Shown here one piece after another: positions 46,918 through 55,948 of a stretch of 64,000 nt of DNA. A program made the position numbers and the translations under genes. This stretch comes from Pandoraea apista (GTDB lineage: Bacteria > Pseudomonadota > Gammaproteobacteria > Burkholderiales > Burkholderiaceae), in the NCBI RefSeq assembly GCF_001465595.2, contig NZ_CP013481.2, positions 3,410,001 through 3,474,000 on the forward strand. The letters run 5' to 3'. The first letter of the stretch is position 1. The number at the start of each line of letters is the position of its first letter. Under the pieces are notes generated by a model. That model was not told the DNA's origin, did no database searches, and saw only the letters and a program-made list of their open reading frames with translations.

Positions 46918-47352
46918 TTGTTCATCGATCACCCGCCGCCACGCGACAAACAACCGAATCCGTACAAGGGCAACCGGGGTGTCATGCGCGCCTGGCGCGC
47001 CCTCAAGTACTCCCTGTCCGGATTCAAGTTTGCCGTGTTCGAAGAGAGCGCTTTCCGGCAGGAACTGGCGCTCGCCGCCATCCTGCTGCCGGCAGCGATC
47101 TTCCTGCCCGTCAACGCTGTCGAGCGCGTACTGCTCATTGGCTCGGTCCTGCTCGTGCTCATCATCGAGTTGGTCAACTCAAGCATCGAAGCCGCCATCG
47201 ACCGCATTTCGCTCGAACGGCACGAACTCTCCAAGCGTGCGAAGGATTTCGGCAGTGCGGCGGTCCTCGTCGCGCTCGGCCTCTGTCTGCTCACCTGGGC
47301 TTCGCTCGCCGGGCCCGTCATCGTCGATCTGATACGTACGGCGCTTTTCTGA
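46918..47352 (+). CDS. dgkA: Diacylglycerol kinase (prokaryotic, DgkA type)
   Basis: 144-aa three-helix membrane kinase that recycles diacylglycerol to phosphatidic acid. FEESAFRQELALAAILLP, RVLLIGSVLLVLIIELVNSSIEAAIDRISLERHELSKRAKDFGSAAVLVAL match E. coli DgkA closely, including the catalytic Glu and the Asn-Ser. I keep the TTG at 46918 because the PYKGNRG segment is part of the family N-terminus and GAGGAA lies about 8 nt before it; ATG 46984 (MRAWRALKYS) is the alternative. Confidence 0.93.
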   Translation: MFIDHPPPRDKQPNPYKGNRGVMRAWRALKYSLSGFKFAVFEESAFRQELALAAILLPAAIFLPVNAVERVLLIGSVLLVLIIELVNSSIEAAIDRISLERHELSKRAKDFGSAAVLVALGLCLLTWASLAGPVIVDLIRTALF

Positions 47353-47378
47353 TATTGCCTTTTGTCCCCCTCCCATGT

Positions 47379-47406
47379 TTGGCAGTACGCGGCTGCCGGG
47401 TATAAT
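47379..47406 (+). promoter_or_regulatory. Promoter of the TetR-LOG operon
   Basis: TTGGCA (47379-47384), a 16-bp spacer and a perfect TATAAT (47401-47406), 86 bp before the TetR start. Confidence 0.65.
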
Positions 47407-47492
47407 CGTTCGCCGTATACCTGACATTCAACTGATAGACGCAAGCGGAGAACATCCTTCGCCGAGCTTGCCGCTAACCGGGGCCGACAGAC

Positions 47493-48164
47493 ATGGAAGC
47501 AAAGCCGCCACGCCGAACCCGCGAACGAATTCTTGAAGTGTCGCTACGACTCTTCAACGAAATCGGCGAACCGAACGTAACGACCACTACGATTGCCGAG
47601 GAGATGAAAATCAGCCCCGGCAATCTGTACTATCACTTCCGCAATAAAGACGACATCATCAACAGCATCTTCGCGCAGTTCGAGGAAGAGATCGAACGCC
47701 GTCTGCGGCTGCCAGATGACCACAAGCCGAAACTCGACGAAGTCGGAACGTATCTGGAATACATGTCCGAATTTCTGTGGCGCTTCCGTTTTCTTTATCG
47801 CGACCTGAACGATCTGCTGGCGCGTAACCGCACGCTCGAGACGCACTTCAAGCAGATCGTGGGCCATAAACGGCGTTTTGCACGCGAGATGTGCGAGTTG
47901 CTCGTGGCGGAAGGGGAAATGGAGATCACGCAGGAACAGATCGACGTGGTGACCACCAACATGGTGGTGCTTTCCACGTACTGGTTGTCCTATCAGTTCG
48001 TGATGAACCCGCGCAAATATAACGATCCCGAAGCGATCGGCGCAGGGCTCCATCAGGCGAGCTATCACATCCTCTCGCAAATGGCGCCCTATCTGAAGGG
48101 CAACGCGCGCCAGCTCTACGACCAAATGGCGCAGAAGTCAGCAGCATCCAAGGGAGCGCAGTAA
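47493..48164 (+). CDS. TetR/AcrR family transcriptional regulator
   Basis: 223 aa. The N-terminal helix-turn-helix is TRERILEVSLRLFNEIGEPNVTTTTIAEEMKISPGNLYYHFRNKDDIINSIFAQFEEEI. The ligand domain (about 75-200) contains WRFRFLYRDLNDLLARNRTLETHFK, resembling regulators of fatty-acid or phospholipid genes, though no target is proven. It is 3 bp upstream of the LOG-family gene and should be co-transcribed with it. Confidence 0.92.
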   Translation: MEAKPPRRTRERILEVSLRLFNEIGEPNVTTTTIAEEMKISPGNLYYHFRNKDDIINSIFAQFEEEIERRLRLPDDHKPKLDEVGTYLEYMSEFLWRFRFLYRDLNDLLARNRTLETHFKQIVGHKRRFAREMCELLVAEGEMEITQEQIDVVTTNMVVLSTYWLSYQFVMNPRKYNDPEAIGAGLHQASYHILSQMAPYLKGNARQLYDQMAQKSAASKGAQ

Positions 48165-48167
48165 AGC

Positions 48168-48764
48168 ATGTCGTCGGACGTCAAATCCATTTGTATCTAT
48201 TGCGGCGCTGCCACGGGCGTGCGCCCGGCGTATGCGGAGGCAGCGCGTGAGCTGGGCCGTCGCATGGCAGAAGCAGGCATTCGCCTTGTGTATGGCGGCG
48301 GCAAGGTCGGGCTGATGGGCATCATCGCCGACGCCGTGCTGGCACATGGCGGTCAGGTCGTCGGCATCATTCCGAAAGCGCTGATGGAAAAGGAAGTCGG
48401 CCACACCGGGCTGACGGAGTTGCATGTCGTCGAGAACATGCACCAGCGCAAGCAGATGATGGCCGATCTGTCGGACGCCTTCATCGCCATGCCCGGCGGC
48501 ATCGGCACCTGCGAAGAGCTGTTCGAAGTCTTCACATGGCTCCAAATCGGCTATCACGCAAAGCCGATCGGTCTGCTCAACGTCGAGAAATACTACGACC
48601 CGCTGATGGTGTTTCTCCAGTCGATGGTGACGGAGCAGTTCCTCAAAGGGGCGCAGCTCGATCAATTGCAAGTGGCCGCGTCGCCCGAAGCGCTGCTCGA
48701 GACGATACGGCACTTCAAGCCCTCGCAAGTTGATCGCTGGGCGCACCAGCGCACGCAGATCTAA
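48168..48764 (+). CDS. LOG family protein (TIGR00730, nucleoside 5'-monophosphate phosphoribohydrolase)
   Basis: 198-aa Rossmann-fold protein. The diagnostic PGGIGTCEELFEVFTW (PGGxGTxxE) is at about residues 106-121, and SICIYCGAATGVRPAY opens the chain. These proteins cleave the N-glycosidic bond of cytokinin or purine nucleotides. AGCATG-type start with GGAG upstream (GGGAGCGCAGTAAAGC). It is co-transcribed with the TetR gene. Physiological role outside plant-associated bacteria is unclear. Confidence 0.93.
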   Translation: MSSDVKSICIYCGAATGVRPAYAEAARELGRRMAEAGIRLVYGGGKVGLMGIIADAVLAHGGQVVGIIPKALMEKEVGHTGLTELHVVENMHQRKQMMADLSDAFIAMPGGIGTCEELFEVFTWLQIGYHAKPIGLLNVEKYYDPLMVFLQSMVTEQFLKGAQLDQLQVAASPEALLETIRHFKPSQVDRWAHQRTQI

Positions 48765-49007
48765 GTATGCCGGCATGATCGCTGCGCAGCACTGACCGCT
48801 GCGCAGTGGCAACGCCTCCCTCCTCCCCCTCCCCGCCTCCCACCGTTGCCGCCCGCCAGACAAGGGCGTCGCACACGACGCGCCGCCGCCTCGTCATTGA
48901 ACTCCTGCCGAACGCGGCACTCAGACATTCTTTGCATGCGGGAATCTACCCCCGCACCCGCCTCGTGCCCGCCTGGGTCAATACTCTCCTCGACGAGCAA
49001 CCTGCCC

Positions 49008-49517
49008 ATGATGTTAAAGATACTTCGCCCGATGAGGCTACTGCGTTCACGCTGGCTGCGCCCGCATGCCGGCCTGCTGCTGCGTCGTAGTCTGTGGCAG
49101 CCCACGCCACGCGGCGTGGCCATTGGGCTGGCGTGCGGCGTTTTCTTCGGAATTCTGATTCCGTTCGGTCAAATGCTCGTGGCCATACTTGCGGCGGCGT
49201 TGCTGCGCGGAAACCTCTTCGTAGCCGCCGTGGGCACGCTGGTGACCAACCCGCTGACGGCGCCCTTCGTCTATCTGGGGGCGCACCGTCTGGGCCGCTG
49301 GATGTTCGATTGGTCGCCACAGGCCGACATCGAGGCGACGGTGGCCGCCGCCGCAAGGGCCGGTGAGAGCTTCTGGTCGCAACTGAGGAATTTCGATTTC
49401 GGCACCGCGACACTGCATCTCGTCGTGGGCCTCACCGCTTGCGCCGTCGTCGGCAGCGTACTCGCTTACGTGATCGGATACCTTACGATCCAATGGCGTC
49501 AGCGTCGCCGGGCGTAA
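49008..49517 (+). CDS. DUF2062 membrane protein
   Basis: 169 aa. GVAIGLACGVFFGILIPFGQMLVAILAAALLRGNLFVAAVGTLVTNPLTAPFVYLGAHRLGRWM is the DUF2062 signature with two or three helices, and a last helix (LHLVVGLTACAVVGSVLAYVIGYL) closes the protein. Two adjacent Met codons (49008 and 49011) are possible starts. The 243 bp before it, after the LOG gene, hold nothing recognisable. Function is unknown. Confidence 0.85.
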   Translation: MMLKILRPMRLLRSRWLRPHAGLLLRRSLWQPTPRGVAIGLACGVFFGILIPFGQMLVAILAAALLRGNLFVAAVGTLVTNPLTAPFVYLGAHRLGRWMFDWSPQADIEATVAAAARAGESFWSQLRNFDFGTATLHLVVGLTACAVVGSVLAYVIGYLTIQWRQRRRA

Positions 49518-49550
49518 ACCTGAGCCCGGTCGGCCGCGCAATCGCCCCCG

Positions 49551-50162
49551 TCAAAACGACGACCCCGGTTCCTTCAGAAAGGCGATTTCCTCGGGCGTCG
49601 AGACACGTCCCAACGCAGCATTGCGATGCGGATAGCGTCCGAAACGCTCGATGATGACCGCGTGTTTGCGCGCGTAATCGAGGTTATCGATCATGCCCGA
49701 CGTCTTCGCCAATTGCTCGTACAACGCCAGCGAGAGATGCTGACTTTCCAGCGACTCGTCGTGTTCGAACGGCAGATAGACGAACACACGATGCTGCGCG
49801 GTAGGCAGTCGCTGATCGTCCCCCGCCTCCACCAGTCGACGCGCCACGGCCAGCGCGCGCGCATCGCCCGCAAACGCTTTCGCCTGATGCCGGAACAGAT
49901 TGCGGGAGAACTGATCGAGCACCACGATCAGCGCGCAGGCGCCGAGCGGTGTCTGCGTCCAGTCTTCCAGCGCTCCCGCGAGCGCCTGCGCATGCAGCGC
50001 ACCAAAGCGGGTACGGATCTCTTCATCGAATGCCGCCGACTTACGAAACCACTCGACACGCGACATGCCGTACTCCGGAGAATCCGGGGTGCCGAACCAG
50101 AAGTCGAGCACATCTCGCCAGGGCTGCGTTTGCGGGGAGGTTTCTGCTGCCGAAGTTGCCAT
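49551..50162 (-). CDS. DUF924 family protein
   Basis: 203 aa. The family pattern is clear: VLDFWFGTPDSPEYG near residue 20, RTRFGALHAQALAGALEDW, ALIVVLDQFSRNLFRHQAKAFAGDARAL, FVYLPFEHDESLESQHLSLALYEQL, and HAVIIERFGRYPHRNAALGRVSTPEEIAFL. It is a soluble helical protein with a TPR-like arrangement and no assigned activity. It lies downstream of alaX (54 bp apart) on the same strand. Confidence 0.9.
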   Translation of the reverse strand: MATSAAETSPQTQPWRDVLDFWFGTPDSPEYGMSRVEWFRKSAAFDEEIRTRFGALHAQALAGALEDWTQTPLGACALIVVLDQFSRNLFRHQAKAFAGDARALAVARRLVEAGDDQRLPTAQHRVFVYLPFEHDESLESQHLSLALYEQLAKTSGMIDNLDYARKHAVIIERFGRYPHRNAALGRVSTPEEIAFLKEPGSSF

Positions 50163-50216
50163 CGATTGTCCTGATGCGGGGTTGATCGCTAGGGAATGGC
50201 ATGCATGATGCCAGAC

Positions 50217-50948
50217 TCAGGCGAATGCCAACACCACCCGGCGCGTGCGCGACGTCTTCTTCTCGATCTTGGCCACGCGCAACGCACCGATCTCCGACGT
50301 ATTGGCCACATGCGTGCCGCCGCACGGTTGCAGATCAATCCCTTCGATGCGCACCAGACGCACCCGTCCCAGCCCCACGGGCGGCTTCACGCTCATCGTG
50401 CGCACCAGTTCCGGACGCGCCGCCATTTCCTCGTCGCTGATACTGTCGATAGCCACCGGCCGTGCCGCCGCCACCAGCGCCGCCAACCCGGCTTCGACCG
50501 TCTCGCGCTCAATCGGCTCGTTCGTGACGAAGTCGAGCCGCGCGTACTCCGTGGTGATGCTGCACCCGTCGACTGCATGCGGCAATACGGCGCACATCAG
50601 ATGCGACGCCGTATGAAAGCGCATATGGCGAAAGCGCCGTTCCCAGTCGATCTCGGCACGCACGGTGTCACCCACGGCCAATCGCGCCAGCAAGTCCTCC
50701 TGCCCCTCGGCAGGCACATGCACGGCGTCGTCGGGCGTCGCCCCTTCCTGCTTCGACTTGCGGGTATCCGCAATACTCAGCTTCGTCCCGTCGGCAAGCA
50801 CGAACTCCCCTGCGTCTCCTGCCTGCCCGCCCCCCAGCGGATAGAAAACAGTGCGATCGAGCATGATGCCGCTCTCGTCGATATGGGTGATACGTGCCTC
50901 GCACGCGCGCAGATAGGCATCTTGCCGGAATAGGGCTTCGGTATTCAT
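50217..50948 (-). CDS. Alanyl-tRNA editing protein, AlaX type
   Basis: 243-aa free-standing homologue of the AlaRS editing domain that hydrolyses mischarged Ser- or Gly-tRNA-Ala. Zinc-binding HxxxH (His112, His116 in FHTASH) and CxxxH (Cys209, His213 in PCGGTH) are intact, and the GG-Q (LGGGQAGDAG) motif is present. The chain length fits AlaX-M/L. The ATG has AAGGAG 9 nt upstream. It is a quality-control partner of AlaRS; tRNA-Ala in this window is a plausible substrate. Confidence 0.94.
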   Translation of the reverse strand: MNTEALFRQDAYLRACEARITHIDESGIMLDRTVFYPLGGGQAGDAGEFVLADGTKLSIADTRKSKQEGATPDDAVHVPAEGQEDLLARLAVGDTVRAEIDWERRFRHMRFHTASHLMCAVLPHAVDGCSITTEYARLDFVTNEPIERETVEAGLAALVAAARPVAIDSISDEEMAARPELVRTMSVKPPVGLGRVRLVRIEGIDLQPCGGTHVANTSEIGALRVAKIEKKTSRTRRVVLAFA

Positions 50949-51312
50949 GGAGCGTCTCCTTATTTAATCCCCATAGTCGCGCGAACCACGCCTGAGTGAC
51001 AAGGGACAATCCAGCGCCGCAGCGCCAGTACGGTCATTGCGTGCCCATATAGGCGTGTCTCCGCCATAGCGGACACCGTCGCTATCATCGCCTGGCAAAG
51101 GTTTCACGGCATAGGCCCAACGCTGTCGAATTGGGCGCATGCGGTGCGCGTGACGCAGTGGTTATCCCAATGCGTTAACTCATAAAGGGTGGACAACACT
51201 TTTGGTCGCAAATCGAAAGAGACGGATATGACGTCCCCCTTAGGATTTGTCCGAGTGCCGCGAGAGTGGCGCTCGTCAATCCGAATCGATGCAAAACGGA
51301 AGGAATCTCCTC
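50949..51312. other. 364-bp divergent region, alaX / SycD-like gene
   Basis: No gene is supported. A bulged hairpin, GTGTC(TC)CGC against GCGGACAC, is at about 51053-51075. I looked for a TTCG-N16-TTCG (hrpII-type) box expected of some Burkholderiaceae type III genes and found none. A GGAAGGAA ribosome-binding site precedes the start at 51313. Confidence 0.4.
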
Positions 51313-51750
51313 ATGCATTCCACGCGAAACACCCCCCCGATTTCTCACCGCGAAGCAACCGGGCACACACGGTCTGCCCCTGGCAACGCGGCCCCCCAGC
51401 TTTACCAGCAAGCGCGCGACGCCTACGAGGCTGCGGAATATGAAGCTGCCATCGATCTGCTTTACCCGCTTTTAAACGAGCGCCCGCTCGACATCAGCGT
51501 GAACAAGTTGTTGGGCTACGCGCATTTCGCTCGAAGGGAATATGCCCTTGCTGTCGGGCCTTTAAGTGCTGCAATGATCTTCGCGCCGGACGAGCCAGAG
51601 CCTTACCTGATCTGCGCGCAAGGTCTGGCCCACTTGGGTGAACGGGCGCTTGCCCGCGAGCTGGCCACGCATGCGGTGGATATCTCGCGTGAAGACCCCG
51701 CCTATGCCGACATAGGCATTCGTGCGGAGCATTTTCTCGTTACCGCCTAA
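51313..51750 (+). CDS. SycD/LcrH-like TPR protein (type III secretion class II chaperone-like)
   Basis: 145 aa: a disordered basic N-terminus (about 1-28) and three TPR-like units at about 30-60 (LYQQARDAYEAAEYEAAIDLLYPLL), 63-96 (VNKLLGYAHFARREYALAVGPLSAAMIFAPDEPEP) and 97-127 (YLICAQGLAHLGERALARELATHAVD). The size, the DEPEPYLICAQGLAHLG segment between the last units and the all-TPR make-up match chaperones of hydrophobic type III translocators. A gene for a hydrophobic protein follows 66 bp downstream. No other secretion genes are nearby. Ordinary TPR proteins of other function remain possible. Confidence 0.65.
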   Translation: MHSTRNTPPISHREATGHTRSAPGNAAPQLYQQARDAYEAAEYEAAIDLLYPLLNERPLDISVNKLLGYAHFARREYALAVGPLSAAMIFAPDEPEPYLICAQGLAHLGERALARELATHAVDISREDPAYADIGIRAEHFLVTA

Positions 51751-51816
51751 GGCACTGGTCAGGCCCCGGCCTGAACCTGGCATGTCATCGAAAGCAGCAA
51801 GTCTTCAGAGGTCACC

Positions 51817-52815
51817 ATGCATTTCCCGATTGCTTCCTCCGTTCCGCAAACCAGGAACACTTCAGCCACGCAGCAGGTCGCTGGCGTCGGCGGCTCCGGT
51901 CGAAACACCGATGTCGAGTCAGCAATTCCCCGAGCCCCTAGCGATTTACAGATGGGGAGTTGGGACAAGTTCAAACGGGCTGTCCATACCCACAGTGGCG
52001 CGCGCAATGCGGCATTGATCGGGCAGATTATCAACTGCTCGGCGAAAGGCGCGGCGTTAGGCGTCGCCATCGCGGAAATGCCATTCAACTGGAAAGGCTT
52101 CGTCGAAGTTCCGCTTCATGTCGTCGCAACCGGCGTAGAACTGATGAACCTGATGGTCGTGGGACATATGTACATGTCGGGATCCACCACCACGGGCAAG
52201 GAAATGCGCGACGCCAATATATTCTTGACCCTCGGCAATGCCATTGATAGCGCTTTCCTCAAGGAGTACGCGGAATACATCAATATGGCGACCACCACTA
52301 CGCCGCTTGCCGCGTCGGCGATATTCTCCGGGCTTATCCCGGCAATGACGGCCCTTCGCATCCCGGTCCCCGACGCAATGCGCGACGCACTGCACGACAA
52401 CTCCAACTCGTCGATTGCCGACAGCATAGCGTCATCATCAAGGCTGATACAACGCTACGTGGTCACCTGGTTTATCGAGGGTCATGAGAAAGCGAAACAA
52501 CTCGAGAGGAATGAATCCGGCGATACACATGACACTTTTGCGTTTGCGTCCGGCGCAGACGGCTTCGAATACGTCATCCCGAGACCCAACATCGCCCTGA
52601 CCATTCAAGACGGAAATGTGCAGGCAACGATTGTGACGGACAACGATGGGCCAGATGACTCGCATGACACGGATGACATGGACGACACCTCGTCGCAGAT
52701 ATCCGATACGCCAACCGAGTACTTTGACGCACTCCCATACGTATCCAACGACGAGCCCCCCAATCCCGCGTCGTCGTCTCCACGAACGCCGGGCATAGCG
52801 GAGACCACGGTTTAA
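51817..52815 (+). CDS. Putative secreted/translocated hydrophobic protein (candidate chaperone substrate)
   Basis: 332 aa, no family recognised. The N-terminal 45 residues are Ser/Thr/Gly/Gln-rich without a Sec signal, as in type III substrates. Three hydrophobic segments follow at about 64-90 (LIGQIINCSAKGAALGVAIAE), 96-120 and 161-182 (TPLAASAIFSGLIPAMTALR). The C-terminus has an acidic patch (275-296) and a Pro/Ser-rich end. An AGAGG ribosome-binding site is 5 nt from the ATG. The coding sequence is clearly lower in G+C (about 50-55% in lines I counted) than its neighbours (about 61%). Secretion is inference. Confidence 0.55.
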   Translation: MHFPIASSVPQTRNTSATQQVAGVGGSGRNTDVESAIPRAPSDLQMGSWDKFKRAVHTHSGARNAALIGQIINCSAKGAALGVAIAEMPFNWKGFVEVPLHVVATGVELMNLMVVGHMYMSGSTTTGKEMRDANIFLTLGNAIDSAFLKEYAEYINMATTTTPLAASAIFSGLIPAMTALRIPVPDAMRDALHDNSNSSIADSIASSSRLIQRYVVTWFIEGHEKAKQLERNESGDTHDTFAFASGADGFEYVIPRPNIALTIQDGNVQATIVTDNDGPDDSHDTDDMDDTSSQISDTPTEYFDALPYVSNDEPPNPASSSPRTPGIAETTV

Positions 52816-52867
52816 GGCATGGCAATGCCCGCACGCTCACCGCGCGGGCATCCAAGCACATCCAGCA

Positions 52868-53311
52868 TTATCCGGCCCGATTTCTCATCCAGTCCGCCGT
52901 ACCGTGAAACGCCTGCATAAGCCGCTCTTGCAGCGACACTTCCACACCGATGTCCTGCATGGCCCACGCCATGCAGCGCAACCATTGGTCGCGCTCGCTC
53001 GTTGCAATCGGGAACGGCAGATGGCGAGCACGCAACATGGGATGGCCGAATCGTTCGATGTAGTGGTTCGGGCCGCCCAGCCACCCGCACAAGAACCAGA
53101 AGAGCTTGTCGCGCGAGTCGCCCAGCGACTCCGGATGCAGGCGCCGAATGCCCGCAAACTCCGACTCCAGGTCCATCAGATCATAGAAACGATCGACGAG
53201 TTCGCGCACGCGATCCTCGCCGCCAAGCAGGGAAAAGGCCGTCGGTTGCGCAGGCGAGTCCTGCGTGTCGTCGTCCGTCGGAGGGGTTTGAGAAGTGTTT
53301 TCGGTCGTCAT
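52868..53311 (-). CDS. Group II truncated hemoglobin
   Basis: 147-aa heme protein of the trHbO/bacterial globin type. The Tyr in RFYDLMD (B10), LGDSRDKLFWFLCGWLGGPNHYIERFGHPMLRARHLPFPI with the proximal His (F8) in RARHLPF, and the Trp at G8 in DQWLRCMAWAM fit group II. The first 25 residues are a charged extension. The ATG at 53311 is preferred over an open-frame start at 53338. Likely roles are O2/NO chemistry. Transcription converges on the SycD/secreted pair. Confidence 0.93.
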   Translation of the reverse strand: MTTENTSQTPPTDDDTQDSPAQPTAFSLLGGEDRVRELVDRFYDLMDLESEFAGIRRLHPESLGDSRDKLFWFLCGWLGGPNHYIERFGHPMLRARHLPFPIATSERDQWLRCMAWAMQDIGVEVSLQERLMQAFHGTADWMRNRAG

Positions 53312-53398
53312 GGCCGCTATTGTGCCCGAGCGCCACAACGTCTGCCATCGCCGCCCAATTGGCGGGACGCGGCAAGATGTCGCGCCCCCGGCCTCAGG

Positions 53399-55948
53399 TC
53401 AGATCTCGCGCAACGTGCGCAGCGCCGACTGGCGCAGCACAGCTCGCAGGCCGCTCCATCCGCCAACCAGCGCGCATAGCACGCCCGCCACCACACCCAG
53501 CACCGGCAGCCACGGATTGAAACGCAGCGCGAACTCGAAAACGTAGCGCGCCAATGCCCAGCCAAGCGCACCGGCCCCCAGCGAGGCCAGCAAACCGGCC
53601 AGCGCGCCGACCGTCACCAACTCCGCCAGATGCACGTCGCGCAGTTGCCGGGACGACGCGCCCAGCGCACGCAGAATACCGCTCTCGCGCATGCGCTCGT
53701 CTCGCGTGCCGGCAAGCGCCGCGTAAAGCACCAGCACGCCCGCAGCGAGCGTGAAGAGGAACAGCGCCTGCACGGCATCGATTACCTGCGACAGAATCTG
53801 CTGAATCTGTGCGAGCAGCGCGCCAGTGTCGATCACAGTGACATTCGGGAACTGACGCACCAACGCATCGGCCACGCTCTGCTGCTTCGGCTCGAGATGG
53901 AACGACGTGATCCAGGTCATCGGGAAATCACGCAGTGCCGCGGGCGGCATCACCACAAAGAAATTCACCCGCATCGAGCCCCAGTCCAGCTTGCGCAGGC
54001 TGGTGATCGGTGCGTCGATAGTCTGCCCCGTGACTTCGAAGCGCAGCGTGTCACCGAGCTTCAGGCCCAGTGTCTTCGCGATACCTTCTTCCATGGAAAT
54101 TTGCGGCGTCGCGGCGTTGCCGTACCACTGCCCGGCCGTCACGCGATTCCCCTCGGGCAGCGCCGAGGTGTACGACAGATTGAACTCGCGTTCGGCCAGA
54201 CGCCGGGCCCGCTCTTCCGTATAGCTTTCCCCCGTCACCGGCTTGCCGTTGATAGCGGTCAATCGCGCGCGAATCATCGGAGAGAGCTGCACATCGGGTA
54301 GCCCCGCAGCGCGCAGTTGCGAGAGCACCGGTGCGTCCTGCCCCGGCTGGATATCGATGACGAAGCGGTTCGGAGCGTCGGGCGGGCTCGACTGACGCCA
54401 CCCCGCGACAAGGTCGTTTCGCGTGACGGCAAGCAGCAGCAGCGCCATCAGACCAAGTCCGAGTGCCACGACCTGCAAGGCACTGCCGAGGCCACGGCGG
54501 CGCAGACCGGCGATGGCGTAACGCCATCCGATGCCGCCCATCGCGCCGCCAGCGGCACCGGAGCGTCGAGCCCATGCCGCCAGCACGCGAATGGCCAACC
54601 AGGCGAGCACGCCAAACACCATCGCACCGGCCACGAAGCCGCCAGCCACCATCGCCCCCAGGCGCAAGTCCCTTGCGGCGAACAGCAGCAGCACGCCAAA
54701 GGCGAGCGCGCTCGCACCGTAGGCCAACCAGCCTTGACGGCGGGCGCCGCCCACCACATCGCGACGCAGCACATGCAGCGGTGCAACCTCGGACAGCGGG
54801 AGCAACGGCGGCAACGCGAACCCCAGCAGCATGACCAGCGCGCTCGTCAGGCCGAACACTGCGGGACGCCACGTCGGCGCCGGCAGCCCGGCCGGGATCA
54901 CATCGCCCAACTGGGCCAGCAGCGCCCAATGCGCCGCATAGCCAAGGGCCACGCCGAGCACACCGCCGATCAGACCGAGGCCGATAAATTCGAGCGTCAC
55001 CATGCCGCGCAATGCGCGCCGCGGCAGCCCCAGACAGCGCATCACGGCACAGGCGTCGAGATGGCGCTCGCTATACCGGCGCGAGGCGATGCCCACGGCG
55101 ACCGCCGCCAGCACGGCGGCGAGCAGGGCAACCAGCGACAGAAAGCGTTCGGCGCGATCGAGCGTCTGGCGCACCTGCGGCTGCCCTTCTTCCAGCGATT
55201 CGAGATGCACGCCCCGCGCCTGTTCGGCTGCGGGACGCGCCCACGCGGCGAACTTGGCGATCTGAGCGTCGGTGCCTGCGAGCAGCAGGCGATAGGTGAT
55301 GCGGCTGCCGAACTGCACGAGCCCTGTCGACGGCAGTTCGTCGAAACGCATCATGACGCGCGGCGCCAGCGATCCAAAGCCGTAACCGCGATCCATCTCG
55401 CGCGTGATCACGGCCGCAATGCGCAGCGTGCGATTGCCCACACGAATGGACTCGCCGGGTTTCACGTGCAGGGCGTCGAGCAATGCGGCATCGACCCACA
55501 CCGTGCCCGGCTCGGGAATGCCGGCGGCGGGGGCGTCTTGTGTCCCCGCGCCTGAGTCCGGTGCGGTACGCACGCGACCCCGCAGGGGATAGCCGTCGCT
55601 GACCGCCTTGAGCGATGACAAGCGGCTGGCGCTGACCTGCCCGCCCTCGCCCATGGCGCTGGCCATGCTCGGAAAATTGGCGATGACGGCCGTTGTCAAC
55701 CCGTCGGCTTGCGCCTGACGGGTGAATTCGGGAGACAACGGCGCATCGCTGCGAACGACAAGATCGGCCGCGAGCATCTGCCGCGCGTCGCGCTCGAGCC
55801 CGCCCTGCATCCGATCCGAGAGAAAACCCACACTGGAGAGTGCGCCGACCGCCAGCAATAATGCAACGAGAAGCAAGTGCAACTCACCTGCGCGCCAGTC
55901 GCGCAGGAACATCCGCCATGCCTGGCGGGCAACGTCAGTGAACCCCAT
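53399..55948 (-). CDS. FtsX-family ABC permease (YbbP-like)
   Basis: 849-aa membrane protein with an N-terminal helix, a large periplasmic domain (about 45-270), and two FtsX/MacB-type permease domains (about 270-400 with FLSLVALLAAVLAAVAVGIA, and about 720-849 with LFLFTLAAGVLVLYAALAGTRDERMRESGILRALGASSRQL). The layout is YbbP-like (E. coli 804 aa). The ATPase partner normally adjacent (YbbA) is missing in the window. The start codon at 55948 overlaps the DUF4126 gene by 14 bp, so the two form an operon. Confidence 0.88.
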   Translation of the reverse strand: MGFTDVARQAWRMFLRDWRAGELHLLLVALLLAVGALSSVGFLSDRMQGGLERDARQMLAADLVVRSDAPLSPEFTRQAQADGLTTAVIANFPSMASAMGEGGQVSASRLSSLKAVSDGYPLRGRVRTAPDSGAGTQDAPAAGIPEPGTVWVDAALLDALHVKPGESIRVGNRTLRIAAVITREMDRGYGFGSLAPRVMMRFDELPSTGLVQFGSRITYRLLLAGTDAQIAKFAAWARPAAEQARGVHLESLEEGQPQVRQTLDRAERFLSLVALLAAVLAAVAVGIASRRYSERHLDACAVMRCLGLPRRALRGMVTLEFIGLGLIGGVLGVALGYAAHWALLAQLGDVIPAGLPAPTWRPAVFGLTSALVMLLGFALPPLLPLSEVAPLHVLRRDVVGGARRQGWLAYGASALAFGVLLLFAARDLRLGAMVAGGFVAGAMVFGVLAWLAIRVLAAWARRSGAAGGAMGGIGWRYAIAGLRRRGLGSALQVVALGLGLMALLLLAVTRNDLVAGWRQSSPPDAPNRFVIDIQPGQDAPVLSQLRAAGLPDVQLSPMIRARLTAINGKPVTGESYTEERARRLAEREFNLSYTSALPEGNRVTAGQWYGNAATPQISMEEGIAKTLGLKLGDTLRFEVTGQTIDAPITSLRKLDWGSMRVNFFVVMPPAALRDFPMTWITSFHLEPKQQSVADALVRQFPNVTVIDTGALLAQIQQILSQVIDAVQALFLFTLAAGVLVLYAALAGTRDERMRESGILRALGASSRQLRDVHLAELVTVGALAGLLASLGAGALGWALARYVFEFALRFNPWLPVLGVVAGVLCALVGGWSGLRAVLRQSALRTLREI

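Noticed and set aside
51053..51075. Bulged hairpin before the SycD-like gene as terminator or riboswitch
   Set aside because: No T-run on either strand and no recognised motif; too weak to call.
50949..51312. hrpII-type (TTCG-N16-TTCG) box before the SycD-like gene
   Set aside because: No TTCG pair with the right spacing is present on the plus strand of this interval.
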